Assembly: GCA_040220895.1 (NCBI GenBank)
Contig: JAVJVY010000001.1
Span: 186,001-250,000 of the forward strand
Origin: UBA11591 sp040220895
GTDB taxonomy: Bacteria > Bacteroidota > Bacteroidia > Flavobacteriales_E > Vicingaceae
DNA: 64,000 nucleotides
Direction: 5' to 3'
Part shown: one piece after another, positions 50,886 to 60,053 of the stretch
Layout of the letters: each line of letters starts with the position of its first letter
Numbering within the stretch: position 1 is the first letter of the stretch
Position numbers and translations under genes: made by a program
The notes under the pieces: generated by a model
What the model was told of the DNA's origin: nothing
What the model saw: the letters and a program-made list of their open reading frames with translations, nothing else
The model's database searches: none

Positions 50886-52171
50886 TTCAACACATCTAGA
50901 ACTTTTTCGAGTCCGATGCCCCGCGAACCTTTCATTAGGATGCTGTAGCCAGAATATTTTCTGGATTCAAGGTATTTTTTAAGTTCCTCGGTAGTTTCAA
51001 AGGTTTTAAAGGGGGCTGATATTGCCGAGAATTCCTTACCAACCAAGCATACCTCCTCAAATCCACAGCTACTTAATTGTGCTGCGACAGACAAATGTTC
51101 ATCCCTGCTCACCTCGCCAAGTTCAAGCATATCACCAAGAAGCAACATTTTCTTATCGCCCGGAAAATCGACAAAAGAATCGATGGCCAGTTTCATGCTG
51201 CTCGGGTTCGCGTTATAGGCATCCATAATGATGCGATTAGTTCCCTTTTTTAAAATCTGTGACCGATTGTTGGTCGGAAGGTAATTGCGCAAGGCGCTTT
51301 TAATGTTGTCCAAACTCACGTTAAAATGCAAGCCAATGGCGACAGCTGCCAGCACATTGGAAAAATTAAAGCTTCCGTATAATTGGGTGGGCAGTTCGTG
51401 TTGCTGTCCTCCCAAGGTCAGCCGCAGGCTGAGGCAGCCTTGGCTGTTTACAAAATAATCCGCTTCCAGACCGGTTCCGGACCTACCATAGGTCAGCCTC
51501 TGATAGCCTTCTGAAGCGGCCATCAGAACCGGATCATCCGCATTGACGAATAAAAGTCCATTTTTAGCCTGGACATGCTTGAACAAGCCAAGTTTGGTTT
51601 GCTTCACCCCTTCATAAGAACCAAAACCCTGAAGGTGAGCCTTGCCGATGTTGGTAACCAGGCCAACATCAGGGTCGCTGATCAAACACAGTTCGGTGAT
51701 TTCACCCATGCGATTTGCCCCCATCTCGATGATGGCCAGTTGGTGATCATTCCTTAATCCCAATAAGGTTAGGGGTACACCGATATGATTGTTGAAGTTT
51801 CCACCGGTGGCATGGACCTTGAACTGGGAAGATAACACGGCGTTCATTAATTCCTTGGTGGTCGTTTTTCCATTGCTGCCAGTGATGCCGATCACTGGAC
51901 TTTTGTAATGATCACGGTGATGGCGGGCGAGTTTCTGAAGGGCGATCAGCACATCATCCACCAAAAAAAGTCTTGGATCCTTTAGATCTTGTGCTTCATC
52001 AATAACAGCATATGCTGCCCCTTTTTCGAGTGCCTCAAGGGCGTAGGCATTGCCATTAAAATTATCGCCTTTGAGGGCAAAAAACATGCATTCCTTTGTT
52101 ATGATACGCGTGTCTGTGCATACCAATGGATGCTTCAAATAGATCTGGTATAATTCTTCGATTTCAGGCAT
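50882..52171 (-). CDS. murF: UDP-N-acetylmuramoyl-tripeptide-D-alanyl-D-alanine ligase
   Basis: MurF adds D-Ala-D-Ala to the muramyl tripeptide, the last cytoplasmic step of precursor synthesis. The 429-residue protein has the N-terminal substrate domain with DTRIITKECMFFALKG, the P loop GITGSNGKTTTKEL (about 92-105), the carbamylated Lys region with TNIGKAHLQGFGS, and the C-terminal DAYNANPSSM. Adjacent to gldJ, as in flavobacteria. A terminator lies between the two genes, so murF may have its own start signal or depend on readthrough. Confidence 0.95.
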   Translation of the reverse strand: MPEIEELYQIYLKHPLVCTDTRIITKECMFFALKGDNFNGNAYALEALEKGAAYAVIDEAQDLKDPRLFLVDDVLIALQKLARHHRDHYKSPVIGITGSNGKTTTKELMNAVLSSQFKVHATGGNFNNHIGVPLTLLGLRNDHQLAIIEMGANRMGEITELCLISDPDVGLVTNIGKAHLQGFGSYEGVKQTKLGLFKHVQAKNGLLFVNADDPVLMAASEGYQRLTYGRSGTGLEADYFVNSQGCLSLRLTLGGQQHELPTQLYGSFNFSNVLAAVAIGLHFNVSLDNIKSALRNYLPTNNRSQILKKGTNRIIMDAYNANPSSMKLAIDSFVDFPGDKKMLLLGDMLELGEVSRDEHLSVAAQLSSCGFEEVCLVGKEFSAISAPFKTFETTEELKKYLESRKYSGYSILMKGSRGIGLEKVLDVLN

Positions 52172-52197
52172 AAAAAAACCCCGCCAAAATGACGGGG
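52172..52197 (-). terminator. Intrinsic terminator between gldJ and murF
   Basis: On the minus strand CCCCGTC, loop ATTTT, GGCGGGG is followed by seven T. The T run ends directly at the murF start codon, so gldJ transcripts should mostly stop before murF. Confidence 0.78.
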
Positions 52198-52221
52198 TAA
52201 TTTATAAATTCTCTTTCAATT

Positions 52222-53709
52222 TTAGTAACCTAATCCAACCGGGCTTCCAACCCTTGTCATGGCACAGCGAAAACCAATGAAATCGGTTGACAAATCTTCA
52301 CGAAGGAATCTTCGCGAACCGGGAGTAATGAAATAGGCTCGGTCCATCCAGCTTCCACCTTTGTAAACCCTGGTGCGATCACTGATAAGCGTTTCGTTTC
52401 CTGTATTATACATGATACGCGAACCGTAAGTGGATTCGGCTTCTGCGCCTTCATTGTAATAGATACTGGACTCTACGTCTCCATCAACGAAATTGATGTT
52501 ATCGGATTTGCGGTAGTTTCTACGCTCATTCAGGTTATCGGTCTCGACATCAACATCGCGGTAGATCAATTTACCCAAACTGTCCTTTTCCGCAACTAAC
52601 CCTTCTTCATCGAGCAACTTTGTCTGAAACACGTTACCCCTGAACGGCCTGAAGTCCGTAACGTCTTCAAACGTCAGTGGACGGTAAACGTCCATCACCC
52701 ATTCGGCGACATTACCCGCCATGTTATAAAGGCCGTAATCGTTAGGCCAGTAAGCGAAAACAGGAGCCGTAACGTCGGCATTGTCATTGAGTTTTCCGGC
52801 AACTCCCATGTTGTCACCACGACCTCGTTTGAAGTTTGCCAGGAAGTCCCCAAGGTATTTTTCGTCTGAATTACGCACCGCGTGACCATTCCATGGGTAT
52901 AGTTTTTTCTCTGTGATCAGTTCGTCGATGGTGTTTCCGATCAAACCATAAGCGGCAAACTCCCACTCTGCTTCTGTTGGAAGTCGATACTTAGGCAACA
53001 GGATGCCGTCTTCCATACGAACATTTCTAAATTCCTTATCGGGGTTGAAATCGGGAATTCCATCCACGCGCTTTCCACTCTCGTATTGCCCGGCAAGGTA
53101 AGCCTCCGAGTTGAAGTTATCTTCGTTAATCTGACTGGGATAATGCTCAAAAAGCCCTTCGCGAATCAGAATGATCTCATTCACCCTGTCGGTTCTCCAG
53201 GCACAGAAATCCTTGGCTTGAAGCCAATTCACACCAACAACCGGATAATCCCGATATGCGGGGTGCCTCAAGTACAATTCAACGTACGGTTCGTTATAAG
53301 CGAGTGATCGTCGCCATACCAATGTGTCTGGTCGCGCCTTTTTAACCACTTCGGGATAATCTACACCGAATACACGCTCTAACCAGTAGAGGTATTCCAG
53401 GTAATAAAAATTTGTTACTTCAGTTTCGTCCATGTAGAACGATGAAACGGTAACCGTCCTTGGGATGTTCTCCCAGTTAAAGGTCACATCCTGTTCTACC
53501 CGTCCCATGGTGAAACGCCCACCTTGGACAAGAACCAGGCCGGGGCCGGTTTCCTGCTCAAGAAAAGGTGCTTTGTAAAAACCACCGTTCTTTGGGTTGT
53601 TATACTCCCATCCTGTGGCACCCGAACGCTCTCGTTGACAACTCGTCGAAACGAAGACCAGTCCAGCCAGGAGGCTTACTGCTAAAAATTTTCCCTTTAC
53701 ACTTATCAT
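52222..53709 (-). CDS. gldJ: GldJ-type gliding/T9SS lipoprotein (FGE-sulfatase fold)
   Basis: GldJ is an outer-membrane lipoprotein needed for gliding and for T9SS function in flavobacteria. The 495-residue protein has a lipobox STSC with the lipidated Cys24, NPKNGGFYKAPFLEQETGPGLVLVQGGRFTMG (of which VQGGRFTMG is the FGE start) and the FGE-sulfatase domain to the end (YRLPTEAEWEFAA, NMAGNVAEWVMD, YKGGSWMDRAYF, FRCA). The catalytic cysteines of true sulfatase-modifying enzymes are not evident, as in other GldJ proteins. It is downstream of the PorP/SprF gene with a 47-base gap and next to murF. Confidence 0.9.
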   Translation of the reverse strand: MISVKGKFLAVSLLAGLVFVSTSCQRERSGATGWEYNNPKNGGFYKAPFLEQETGPGLVLVQGGRFTMGRVEQDVTFNWENIPRTVTVSSFYMDETEVTNFYYLEYLYWLERVFGVDYPEVVKKARPDTLVWRRSLAYNEPYVELYLRHPAYRDYPVVGVNWLQAKDFCAWRTDRVNEIILIREGLFEHYPSQINEDNFNSEAYLAGQYESGKRVDGIPDFNPDKEFRNVRMEDGILLPKYRLPTEAEWEFAAYGLIGNTIDELITEKKLYPWNGHAVRNSDEKYLGDFLANFKRGRGDNMGVAGKLNDNADVTAPVFAYWPNDYGLYNMAGNVAEWVMDVYRPLTFEDVTDFRPFRGNVFQTKLLDEEGLVAEKDSLGKLIYRDVDVETDNLNERRNYRKSDNINFVDGDVESSIYYNEGAEAESTYGSRIMYNTGNETLISDRTRVYKGGSWMDRAYFITPGSRRFLREDLSTDFIGFRCAMTRVGSPVGLGY

Positions 53710-53756
53710 ACTCGTCTATTTTAACGGCCGAAATTTACTGATTATTTTTCTTTTAC

Positions 53757-54782
53757 TTAAAAAGTAGGGCAGCTTACGGTTCTGTAAGATACCTTTTTAA
53801 CCTTGCAATTTAGGTTAAGAACAAATGAGATCTCGTGTGAGCCGCCCGGATCCTGACCCAGTGTGCTCACTGTGAGGTCGTAGCTATATCCTATTTTGTA
53901 GCGATCCATGTGAACACCGAACATGGCGGTGATGGCGTCAAAGTTGGTCAGTGAATGTCGCACCCAAAGGCCGCCGATGATAACACTACGTGTGGCGTAA
54001 AATCCGTAATTGAACTGGGTGAATTTTGCCTGATTCTGAAAAATGAAGTTTGGCGAGATCGAGCCTTTATCCACTCCACCCAAGCCGCGAATAGGGATGA
54101 CGGCGCCGGCGTGAACGGTGTATTTTCTGGGAATTCGACTTTCCACATTAAAATCTCCACCTCCTGAAGATGGATCAGAAACAGTAGTCAAAGCCACGTT
54201 TGGTTGAGTTATGTGGTGTACAGCAAAGCCACCAAAGAATTTTTCACTGAATCCCAAAACACCGACTGAAAAATCAAGGGCACCGGCCGGGTCATTAATG
54301 GGTAATTCACTCGTTTGGTAAATAAAACCTTGCCTGGGGTCGATCATGTCGCCAAAGGTAAGTGAGCTCCAATCGAGGCGTTTGTCAATATAACCTACCT
54401 GCGCACCGGCTGTCATGGAGAAAAAACGGGTAATATTCAATTGATAGGCGTACATAACACTTATCTCTTGCCTGGTAACGGCACCGGCACCTGCTTCGTC
54501 GCGCAAGGCTAAAAGCCCTAAACCGCCCGAAAGGGCACCAACATGTTGATCATATGAGGCGCTGTAGGTAATGAATCCCTGATCCAGGGAAGGCCATTGA
54601 TTCCTGTAATTTAAGCCCACACGGGGGCAACGCTCGGTTCCGGCAAAGGCAGGGTTCAAGTAAAGTCGGTTCGCATAAAACTGACTAAACTGAGGATCCT
54701 GTGCCTTTGCGGCAAACGAACCAATAAAAATAATGGCAATCAATAGTTGCCAATTCCAACTCTTCCCTTTGAGTGCTTCCAA
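53757..54782 (-). CDS. PorP/SprF-family T9SS outer-membrane protein
   Basis: The 341-residue protein has a signal peptide (residues 10-27, LLIAIIFIGSFAAKAQ) followed by DPQFSQFYANRLYLNPAFAGT, the defining start of the PorP/SprF family. The rest is a beta barrel ending in NCKVKKVSYRTVSCPTF. Family members are outer-membrane proteins that work with the T9SS or its surface adhesins. It lies upstream of gldJ on the same strand and is divergent from porU, with which it shares a 154-base promoter region. Confidence 0.93.
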   Translation of the reverse strand: MEALKGKSWNWQLLIAIIFIGSFAAKAQDPQFSQFYANRLYLNPAFAGTERCPRVGLNYRNQWPSLDQGFITYSASYDQHVGALSGGLGLLALRDEAGAGAVTRQEISVMYAYQLNITRFFSMTAGAQVGYIDKRLDWSSLTFGDMIDPRQGFIYQTSELPINDPAGALDFSVGVLGFSEKFFGGFAVHHITQPNVALTTVSDPSSGGGDFNVESRIPRKYTVHAGAVIPIRGLGGVDKGSISPNFIFQNQAKFTQFNYGFYATRSVIIGGLWVRHSLTNFDAITAMFGVHMDRYKIGYSYDLTVSTLGQDPGGSHEISFVLNLNCKVKKVSYRTVSCPTF

Positions 54783-54814
54783 TCCTACCTTCTAAAATTG
54801 CGTTCGCAAAACTT

Positions 54815-54822
54815 CAAATGTA
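54815..54822 (-). promoter_or_regulatory. Putative -7 promoter element for the PorP/SprF-gldJ transcript
   Basis: The minus strand reads TACATTTG about 33 bases upstream of the PorP/SprF ATG. It is one of two opposite TAnnTTTG words in the shared region. Confidence 0.42.
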
Positions 54823-54855
54823 AAAAAAATTACAATGGCCAACTTACAATATTCC

Positions 54856-54863
54856 TAAATTTG
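54856..54863 (+). promoter_or_regulatory. Putative -7 promoter element for porU
   Basis: TAAATTTG lies 73 bases upstream of the porU ATG on the plus strand and 33 bases from the opposite-strand TACATTTG, so the two transcripts would start very close together. Confidence 0.38.
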
Positions 54864-54936
54864 ACTCGTTTCAGAACCAATAACAACGTCTTAAGAAATT
54901 ACAAGTGGCCTGCAATCTTAATTAATTTTTAAGTAA

Positions 54937-57900
54937 ATGAGACTCCCAATACTGTTAATCATCATTTCGATATTTCCGCTTATGCTGATTTCCAGAGATA
55001 TAACGGTTAAACATTCGCTTTATTGGCAAAAGGTCAATGAAATAATTGTTGAGGGCAAGGCCCAACTCACCTATTACCAATGCAAAGATTGTGGTATAAA
55101 CAGTGAAAAAGCCGCCCTGCCGGAATATATTCACAGTTTCACCCTGGCAAACAACGAATACATCAAAGACATTCGCTTCACGATGATCAGGAAGTCTGCA
55201 ATCACTGCATACGACTACAGCTTTAAAGAATTGAACTACCTGGAAACCGGTCAACCTGCGGTCAGTGCCAATGAAGGAACGTCCCGAGGGAGTAAAATGG
55301 GCATGATCAGTTTTATTCCGGTGGTTCGGAACGGCTCGGGCGCAGAGCAGATCGATTACTTTGAATTGACCATCGAAACAGCCACCAGGCGGTCATTTGC
55401 AAATAAGTCCTTGCCAAGCAATACGACCAATTCCGCCCTGAGCTCGGGCACCTGGTATAAATTGGGTGTTGACCATGACGGATTGTATAAATTATCCTAT
55501 AAATTTTTGAAAGACAAGGGTGTGGATGTTGACAACATCGACCCACGAACCATTGGTATTTATGGAAACGGAGGTGGCATGCTGCCCAGGAGAAACAGCG
55601 ACAGCCGGCCGGATGACCTTCTGGAAAACGCCATCGAGGTGAAGGGTGAAAGCGACGGTAGTTTCGATAAAAGCGATTACATCTTATTCTATGCGCAAGG
55701 ACCGCACAAATGGGAATACGATCAGGGCGGTGGTATTTTCAGGCACCAGGTGCATCAATTCAGTGACACATCCTATTATTTCCTAACCGTTGATGCAGGC
55801 AGCAAACGAATTCCGACAGTAACCAGTAGCGCTACCCCTGCCGTTGTAGTTAGCGAATTTGACGACTTCAAGTACCATGAAGTAGACCAGGAAAATCTTA
55901 TTAATAGCGGTGATGACTGGCTGGGTGAAGTATTCGACATACAGACGACCTTTAATTTCGCCTTTAGCTTTCCGAACGTGGTCAAAAGCAATACCGGTCA
56001 CGTCGCGGCCCAGGTTGTTTCTGCTTGCAAGGTAAACAGCACTTGGACGATTTCTTTGCCGGGAAAAAGCCTTAGTATTCCAACATTGGCAGCTTCAGGC
56101 GGCTACGCCCAGCAATTTGCCAACAGCGGTTTTGACGAAACTGATTTCACACCCCAATCGGACGTAATAAATGTAACGGTGACCTACAACAAGCCCCCAT
56201 CCGTTTCCAGTGCAAGGGGCTGGTTGGATTACCTCGAATTAAATGTCCGCAGGCGCCTGGCCATTACCGGAACCCAATTGCAATTCAGAGATCAGGTTTC
56301 GTTGGGAAGCGGTTTTGCTCGCTTTGAGATCAACGGAGCCAGACAAGGCACGCGGGTCTGGGAAGTGGGAAGCGCATCCAATGCCATTGAACACAAAGGA
56401 ACACTAAGTGGAAGCAAATTTTCTTTTATGGCCAACACTGATGAGTTAAGAACATTCGTTGCGGTTAATGACTACGATTCCAGCTTTTATTGGCGCGGAC
56501 AGACAGGCAATCAAAACCTACACGCCGACATGGATTATGACTACATTATTGTAAGCCATCCGCGTTTTCTTCAGGCCGCAGAACGGCTAAGCGTCATTCA
56601 TCAAAATCTGGGCTTGGACGTTAAAGTAGTGACCCCTCAAAAGATCTACAACGAATTTTCATCCGGAGCACAAGACATCGTTGCCATCAGGGACTATCTG
56701 AGAATGATGTACAACCGCTCCTTGCAATCTTCGGTCAAGGCACCCAAATACCTCTTATTCATGGGAGACGGTTCGGTAGATAATAAGTACCGGATTTCGG
56801 GGAACACGAATTACATTCCGACATTTCAGTCAAATGAATCATATAATCCGGTGGGTTCCTATGTATCGGATGATTTTTATTGCATGCTGGATTCCAATGA
56901 AGGAACCTGGGTGGCCAACAATGAGCTCATGGATATTTCCGTTGGGCGAATGCCCGTTCAAAGCCTCGACCAGGCTAATACATCGGTTAATAAGATTGAG
57001 CGATACCTTTCTTCTCCCGCCCTAAGGGATTGGAGAAACACCGTATGTTTTATAGCCGACGACGAAGATGGTAAGTTGCACATGTCACAGGCCAATGCCC
57101 TTGCCGATACCGTCGAGAAGATCGACCCGACCTATGACATAGAAAAGATCTTCATTGATGGGTATAAACAATACTCTACTCCTGGCGGAGCCCGATACCC
57201 TGACGCCAGGGAAGCCATCAAACGCCAAGTGGAAAGAGGTGCCTTGATTGTCAATTATACGGGTCATGGCGGAGAAGTAGGTTGGGCGCACGAACGAATA
57301 TTGACCATGGAAGAAGTTAACAATTGGACTAACCGTTACAGCATGCCCTTATTTGTGACTGCCACCTGTGAATTCAGCCGCTGGGATGACCCGGGCAGGA
57401 CGTCGGCGGGTGAGGTGGTCTTTTTGAATCCGGACGGCGGGGGAATTGGTTTGCTGACCACCGTACGGTTGGTGTATGCTTCGGCCAACTTTTCACTATC
57501 GCAGGTATTTTACAGTAATATTTTCAAAAAAATCAATGGGGAATGGCCCAGAATGGGCGATGTGTATTTGCAGGTAAAAAATGAGTACCGAAACACAAAT
57601 ACCCGGAATTTTACATTATTGGGCGACCCTGCTTTGCACCTTGCTTACCCCTATTACCAGGTCGTAACCACAAGCATCAACGGCCAACCGGTGAGTAATG
57701 TGGATACCATTGGAGCTCTGGGTTTAGTAGAAGTGACTGGTTTCGTAGCCGACCTGAACGGGAATAAACTGAATAATTTCAACGGCATACTTTTTCCCAG
57801 TGTTTTTGATAAACGCTATCAGGTTCAAACCCTGAACAACGACGGTCAGGGCCCGTATAATTTTGACGTTCAAAACAAGCGACTTTTCAAAGGAAAAGCC

Positions 57901-58737
57901 AGTGTTCAGTCAGGTGATTTTAATTTCAAATTCGTAGTTCCAAAGGACATTGCCTACAACTTCGGAACCGGTAAAATCAGTTATTACGGTGAAAACCAGG
58001 TGATCGATGCCCACGGATTCAGTGACGAATTCATAGTTGGCGGCACCGATCCTAACGCTGCGGAAGACAACACGGGACCTGAAATAGAATTGTTTATGAA
58101 TGATTACAATTTTGTTTACGGAGGCATTACCGATGAAAACCCCCTGTTCTTAGCCAAAGTCTATGACGAACATGGCATCAACATGGCAGGAACCGGCATT
58201 GGGCACAACATTAGCGTAGTGATTGATGGAAAAACAGACGAAGCCATTGACCTGAACGATTATTATTCTGCAGCCATCAACAGTTTTCAGGAAGGCGAAG
58301 TGCAGTACCCCTTTGAAAATCTGGCAGCCGGACCACATAAGTTGAATTTTAAAGTTTGGGATGTTTACAACAATTCAAGCGAGGCCGAATTGGAATTTAC
58401 GGTGCAGGAATACAAGGATATTACACTAAACCGGGTTTTGAACTACCCAAATCCTTTTACCACGAACACTTCGTTCTGGTTTGAGCATAACCAGCCAAAT
58501 ACCGTTCTGGACGTGAAGATTCAGGTGTTTACCGTTTCGGGAAAAGTTGTGAAAACCATTGACAAGGTTGTTCAGACCGAAGGCTTCAGCCAGAATCAGC
58601 AAGATCCAATCTCGTGGGACGGTCTGGACGAATATGGCGATAAATTAGGCCGTGGAGTTTACATATACAAACTACAGGTGCGTTCGCGCAGAAATAACAC
58701 AAAGGCAGAAAAAATTGAAAAACTGGTCATCCTTTAA
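54937..58737 (+). CDS. porU: T9SS sortase PorU
   Basis: PorU removes the C-terminal sorting domain from T9SS cargo and attaches the protein to A-LPS at the cell surface. The 1266-residue protein has a signal peptide, a long beta-rich N-terminal half, a C25 gingipain-like domain (about 535-900) with the catalytic His777 in NYTGHGGE and Cys811 in TATCEFSRWDD, an Ig-like region, and a T9SS-type C-terminal domain starting NYPNPFTTNTSF. The His-Cys spacing of 34 residues is close to that of the P. gingivalis enzyme. It leads the porU-porV pair. Confidence 0.96.
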   Translation: MRLPILLIIISIFPLMLISRDITVKHSLYWQKVNEIIVEGKAQLTYYQCKDCGINSEKAALPEYIHSFTLANNEYIKDIRFTMIRKSAITAYDYSFKELNYLETGQPAVSANEGTSRGSKMGMISFIPVVRNGSGAEQIDYFELTIETATRRSFANKSLPSNTTNSALSSGTWYKLGVDHDGLYKLSYKFLKDKGVDVDNIDPRTIGIYGNGGGMLPRRNSDSRPDDLLENAIEVKGESDGSFDKSDYILFYAQGPHKWEYDQGGGIFRHQVHQFSDTSYYFLTVDAGSKRIPTVTSSATPAVVVSEFDDFKYHEVDQENLINSGDDWLGEVFDIQTTFNFAFSFPNVVKSNTGHVAAQVVSACKVNSTWTISLPGKSLSIPTLAASGGYAQQFANSGFDETDFTPQSDVINVTVTYNKPPSVSSARGWLDYLELNVRRRLAITGTQLQFRDQVSLGSGFARFEINGARQGTRVWEVGSASNAIEHKGTLSGSKFSFMANTDELRTFVAVNDYDSSFYWRGQTGNQNLHADMDYDYIIVSHPRFLQAAERLSVIHQNLGLDVKVVTPQKIYNEFSSGAQDIVAIRDYLRMMYNRSLQSSVKAPKYLLFMGDGSVDNKYRISGNTNYIPTFQSNESYNPVGSYVSDDFYCMLDSNEGTWVANNELMDISVGRMPVQSLDQANTSVNKIERYLSSPALRDWRNTVCFIADDEDGKLHMSQANALADTVEKIDPTYDIEKIFIDGYKQYSTPGGARYPDAREAIKRQVERGALIVNYTGHGGEVGWAHERILTMEEVNNWTNRYSMPLFVTATCEFSRWDDPGRTSAGEVVFLNPDGGGIGLLTTVRLVYASANFSLSQVFYSNIFKKINGEWPRMGDVYLQVKNEYRNTNTRNFTLLGDPALHLAYPYYQVVTTSINGQPVSNVDTIGALGLVEVTGFVADLNGNKLNNFNGILFPSVFDKRYQVQTLNNDGQGPYNFDVQNKRLFKGKASVQSGDFNFKFVVPKDIAYNFGTGKISYYGENQVIDAHGFSDEFIVGGTDPNAAEDNTGPEIELFMNDYNFVYGGITDENPLFLAKVYDEHGINMAGTGIGHNISVVIDGKTDEAIDLNDYYSAAINSFQEGEVQYPFENLAAGPHKLNFKVWDVYNNSSEAELEFTVQEYKDITLNRVLNYPNPFTTNTSFWFEHNQPNTVLDVKIQVFTVSGKVVKTIDKVVQTEGFSQNQQDPISWDGLDEYGDKLGRGVYIYKLQVRSRRNNTKAEKIEKLVIL

Positions 58738-58763
58738 AGGCGTGTCAGAGAAACGAAAATTTA

Positions 58764-58771
58764 TATATTTG
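58764..58771 (+). promoter_or_regulatory. Putative -7 promoter element for porV
   Basis: TATATTTG matches TAnnTTTG and ends 11 bases before the porV ATG, suggesting a very short leader. A separate porV transcript is thus possible in addition to readthrough from porU. Confidence 0.4.
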
Positions 58772-58782
58772 CATTCCTTACA

Positions 58783-59955
58783 ATGACAAGACAGATACGC
58801 AAACTAGGAGTCAGTTTAGCTCTGGTATTGATCTTTTCACATTCAACTGAAAAGCTGCTTGGACAATCAGACGTTGTTCAATTGAATACCATCACCACTG
58901 CCGTCCCCTTCTTACAGATTGCCCCGGATGCCCGACATAGTGCCATGGGTGATGTGGGCGTTGCAACGAGTCCTGACGCCAATTCGGCTCATTGGAATGC
59001 ATCCAAACTGGCCTTCATTGAAGAAAAGAGTGGTTTTGCAATCTCTTACACTCCGTGGCTTCGAAATCTGGTAAGTGACATGTCTATCATGTACCTGACG
59101 GGCTTTTACCAGGTTAGTGACAAGACAACCCTGGCTGCGTCATTAAAATACTTCTCGCTCGGCACGCTGAAATTCACAGACATCAACGGAAATACGCTGG
59201 GTGAGCACAATCCAAATGAATTTTCATTGGACATCGCAGGAGGAACAAAACTCTCGGAAAAATTTTCTGCCGGTGGCGCTGCACGCTTTATTTACAGCAA
59301 CCTGACCAACGGAGTTCAGGAAAGTAAGCGAGCTGCCGTAAGTGGTGCCGTGGATGTAAGTGGTTATTTCCACGACGACATCACCATTGGGGATAAGGAT
59401 GGTCACATTGGCGTTGGAATGAACATTAGCAATATTGGTGCCAAACTTTCCTATTCTGACCAGACACCCGAAAAAGACTTTTTACCCACCAATTTTAAAT
59501 TTGGACAGGCCACCACCATCTATCTCGACGACTACAACTCCCTGACATTTGCCACCGATCTGAATAAGTTACTGGTGCCAACACCGCAATTCGACGATCA
59601 GGGAAACCGCATACCTTCCAATGAAAGTTCTGCCGGTGGCATCTTCAATTCATGGGGCGATGCACCCAGGGGTTTTAAAGAAGAACTGGAAGAGTACAGC
59701 TACTCACTTGGACTCGAGTATTGGTACGAAAAACTCCTTGCCATTCGAATGGGGTATTTCTACGAACATCCGAATAAAGGAGATCGCCAATACTTCACTG
59801 CAGGATTTGGACTTCGCCTTAACGTCTTTGGTTTGGATGCCTCCTACCTCATTGCAAATAGAAACAATCCCCTGGCCAATACCTTCAGATTCACCCTTTT
59901 CTTCAGCTTTGATTCCTTCAAAAGCCAGAATAAAGGAGATGCCGGAGACGAATAG
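58783..59955 (+). CDS. porV: T9SS outer-membrane protein PorV (LptO)
   Basis: PorV is a FadL-like barrel that shuttles T9SS cargo from the translocon to PorU. The 390-residue protein has a signal peptide ending near KLLGQ and starts the mature part with the family hallmark AVPFLQIAPDARHSAMGDVGVATSPDANSAHWN (key words FLQIAPDAR and AMGDVGVAT). The last part LANTFRFTLFFSFDSFKS is the barrel end. Length and location after porU match flavobacteria. Confidence 0.96.
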   Translation: MTRQIRKLGVSLALVLIFSHSTEKLLGQSDVVQLNTITTAVPFLQIAPDARHSAMGDVGVATSPDANSAHWNASKLAFIEEKSGFAISYTPWLRNLVSDMSIMYLTGFYQVSDKTTLAASLKYFSLGTLKFTDINGNTLGEHNPNEFSLDIAGGTKLSEKFSAGGAARFIYSNLTNGVQESKRAAVSGAVDVSGYFHDDITIGDKDGHIGVGMNISNIGAKLSYSDQTPEKDFLPTNFKFGQATTIYLDDYNSLTFATDLNKLLVPTPQFDDQGNRIPSNESSAGGIFNSWGDAPRGFKEELEEYSYSLGLEYWYEKLLAIRMGYFYEHPNKGDRQYFTAGFGLRLNVFGLDASYLIANRNNPLANTFRFTLFFSFDSFKSQNKGDAGDE

Positions 59956-60021
59956 TCTTTCTCAGAACATTTTAGCACATTTCATCCCTATATTTGCCCC
60001 GGTGAGCAGACTATTTTATGC

Positions 60022-60029
60022 TAAATTTG
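60022..60029 (+). promoter_or_regulatory. Putative -7 promoter element for pdhA-pdhC
   Basis: TAAATTTG ends 24 bases before the pdhA ATG. Another match, TATATTTG at 59989-59996, lies further upstream; either may be used. Confidence 0.45.
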
Positions 60030-60053
60030 TAGCCTTTTAACAGACAATAAACC

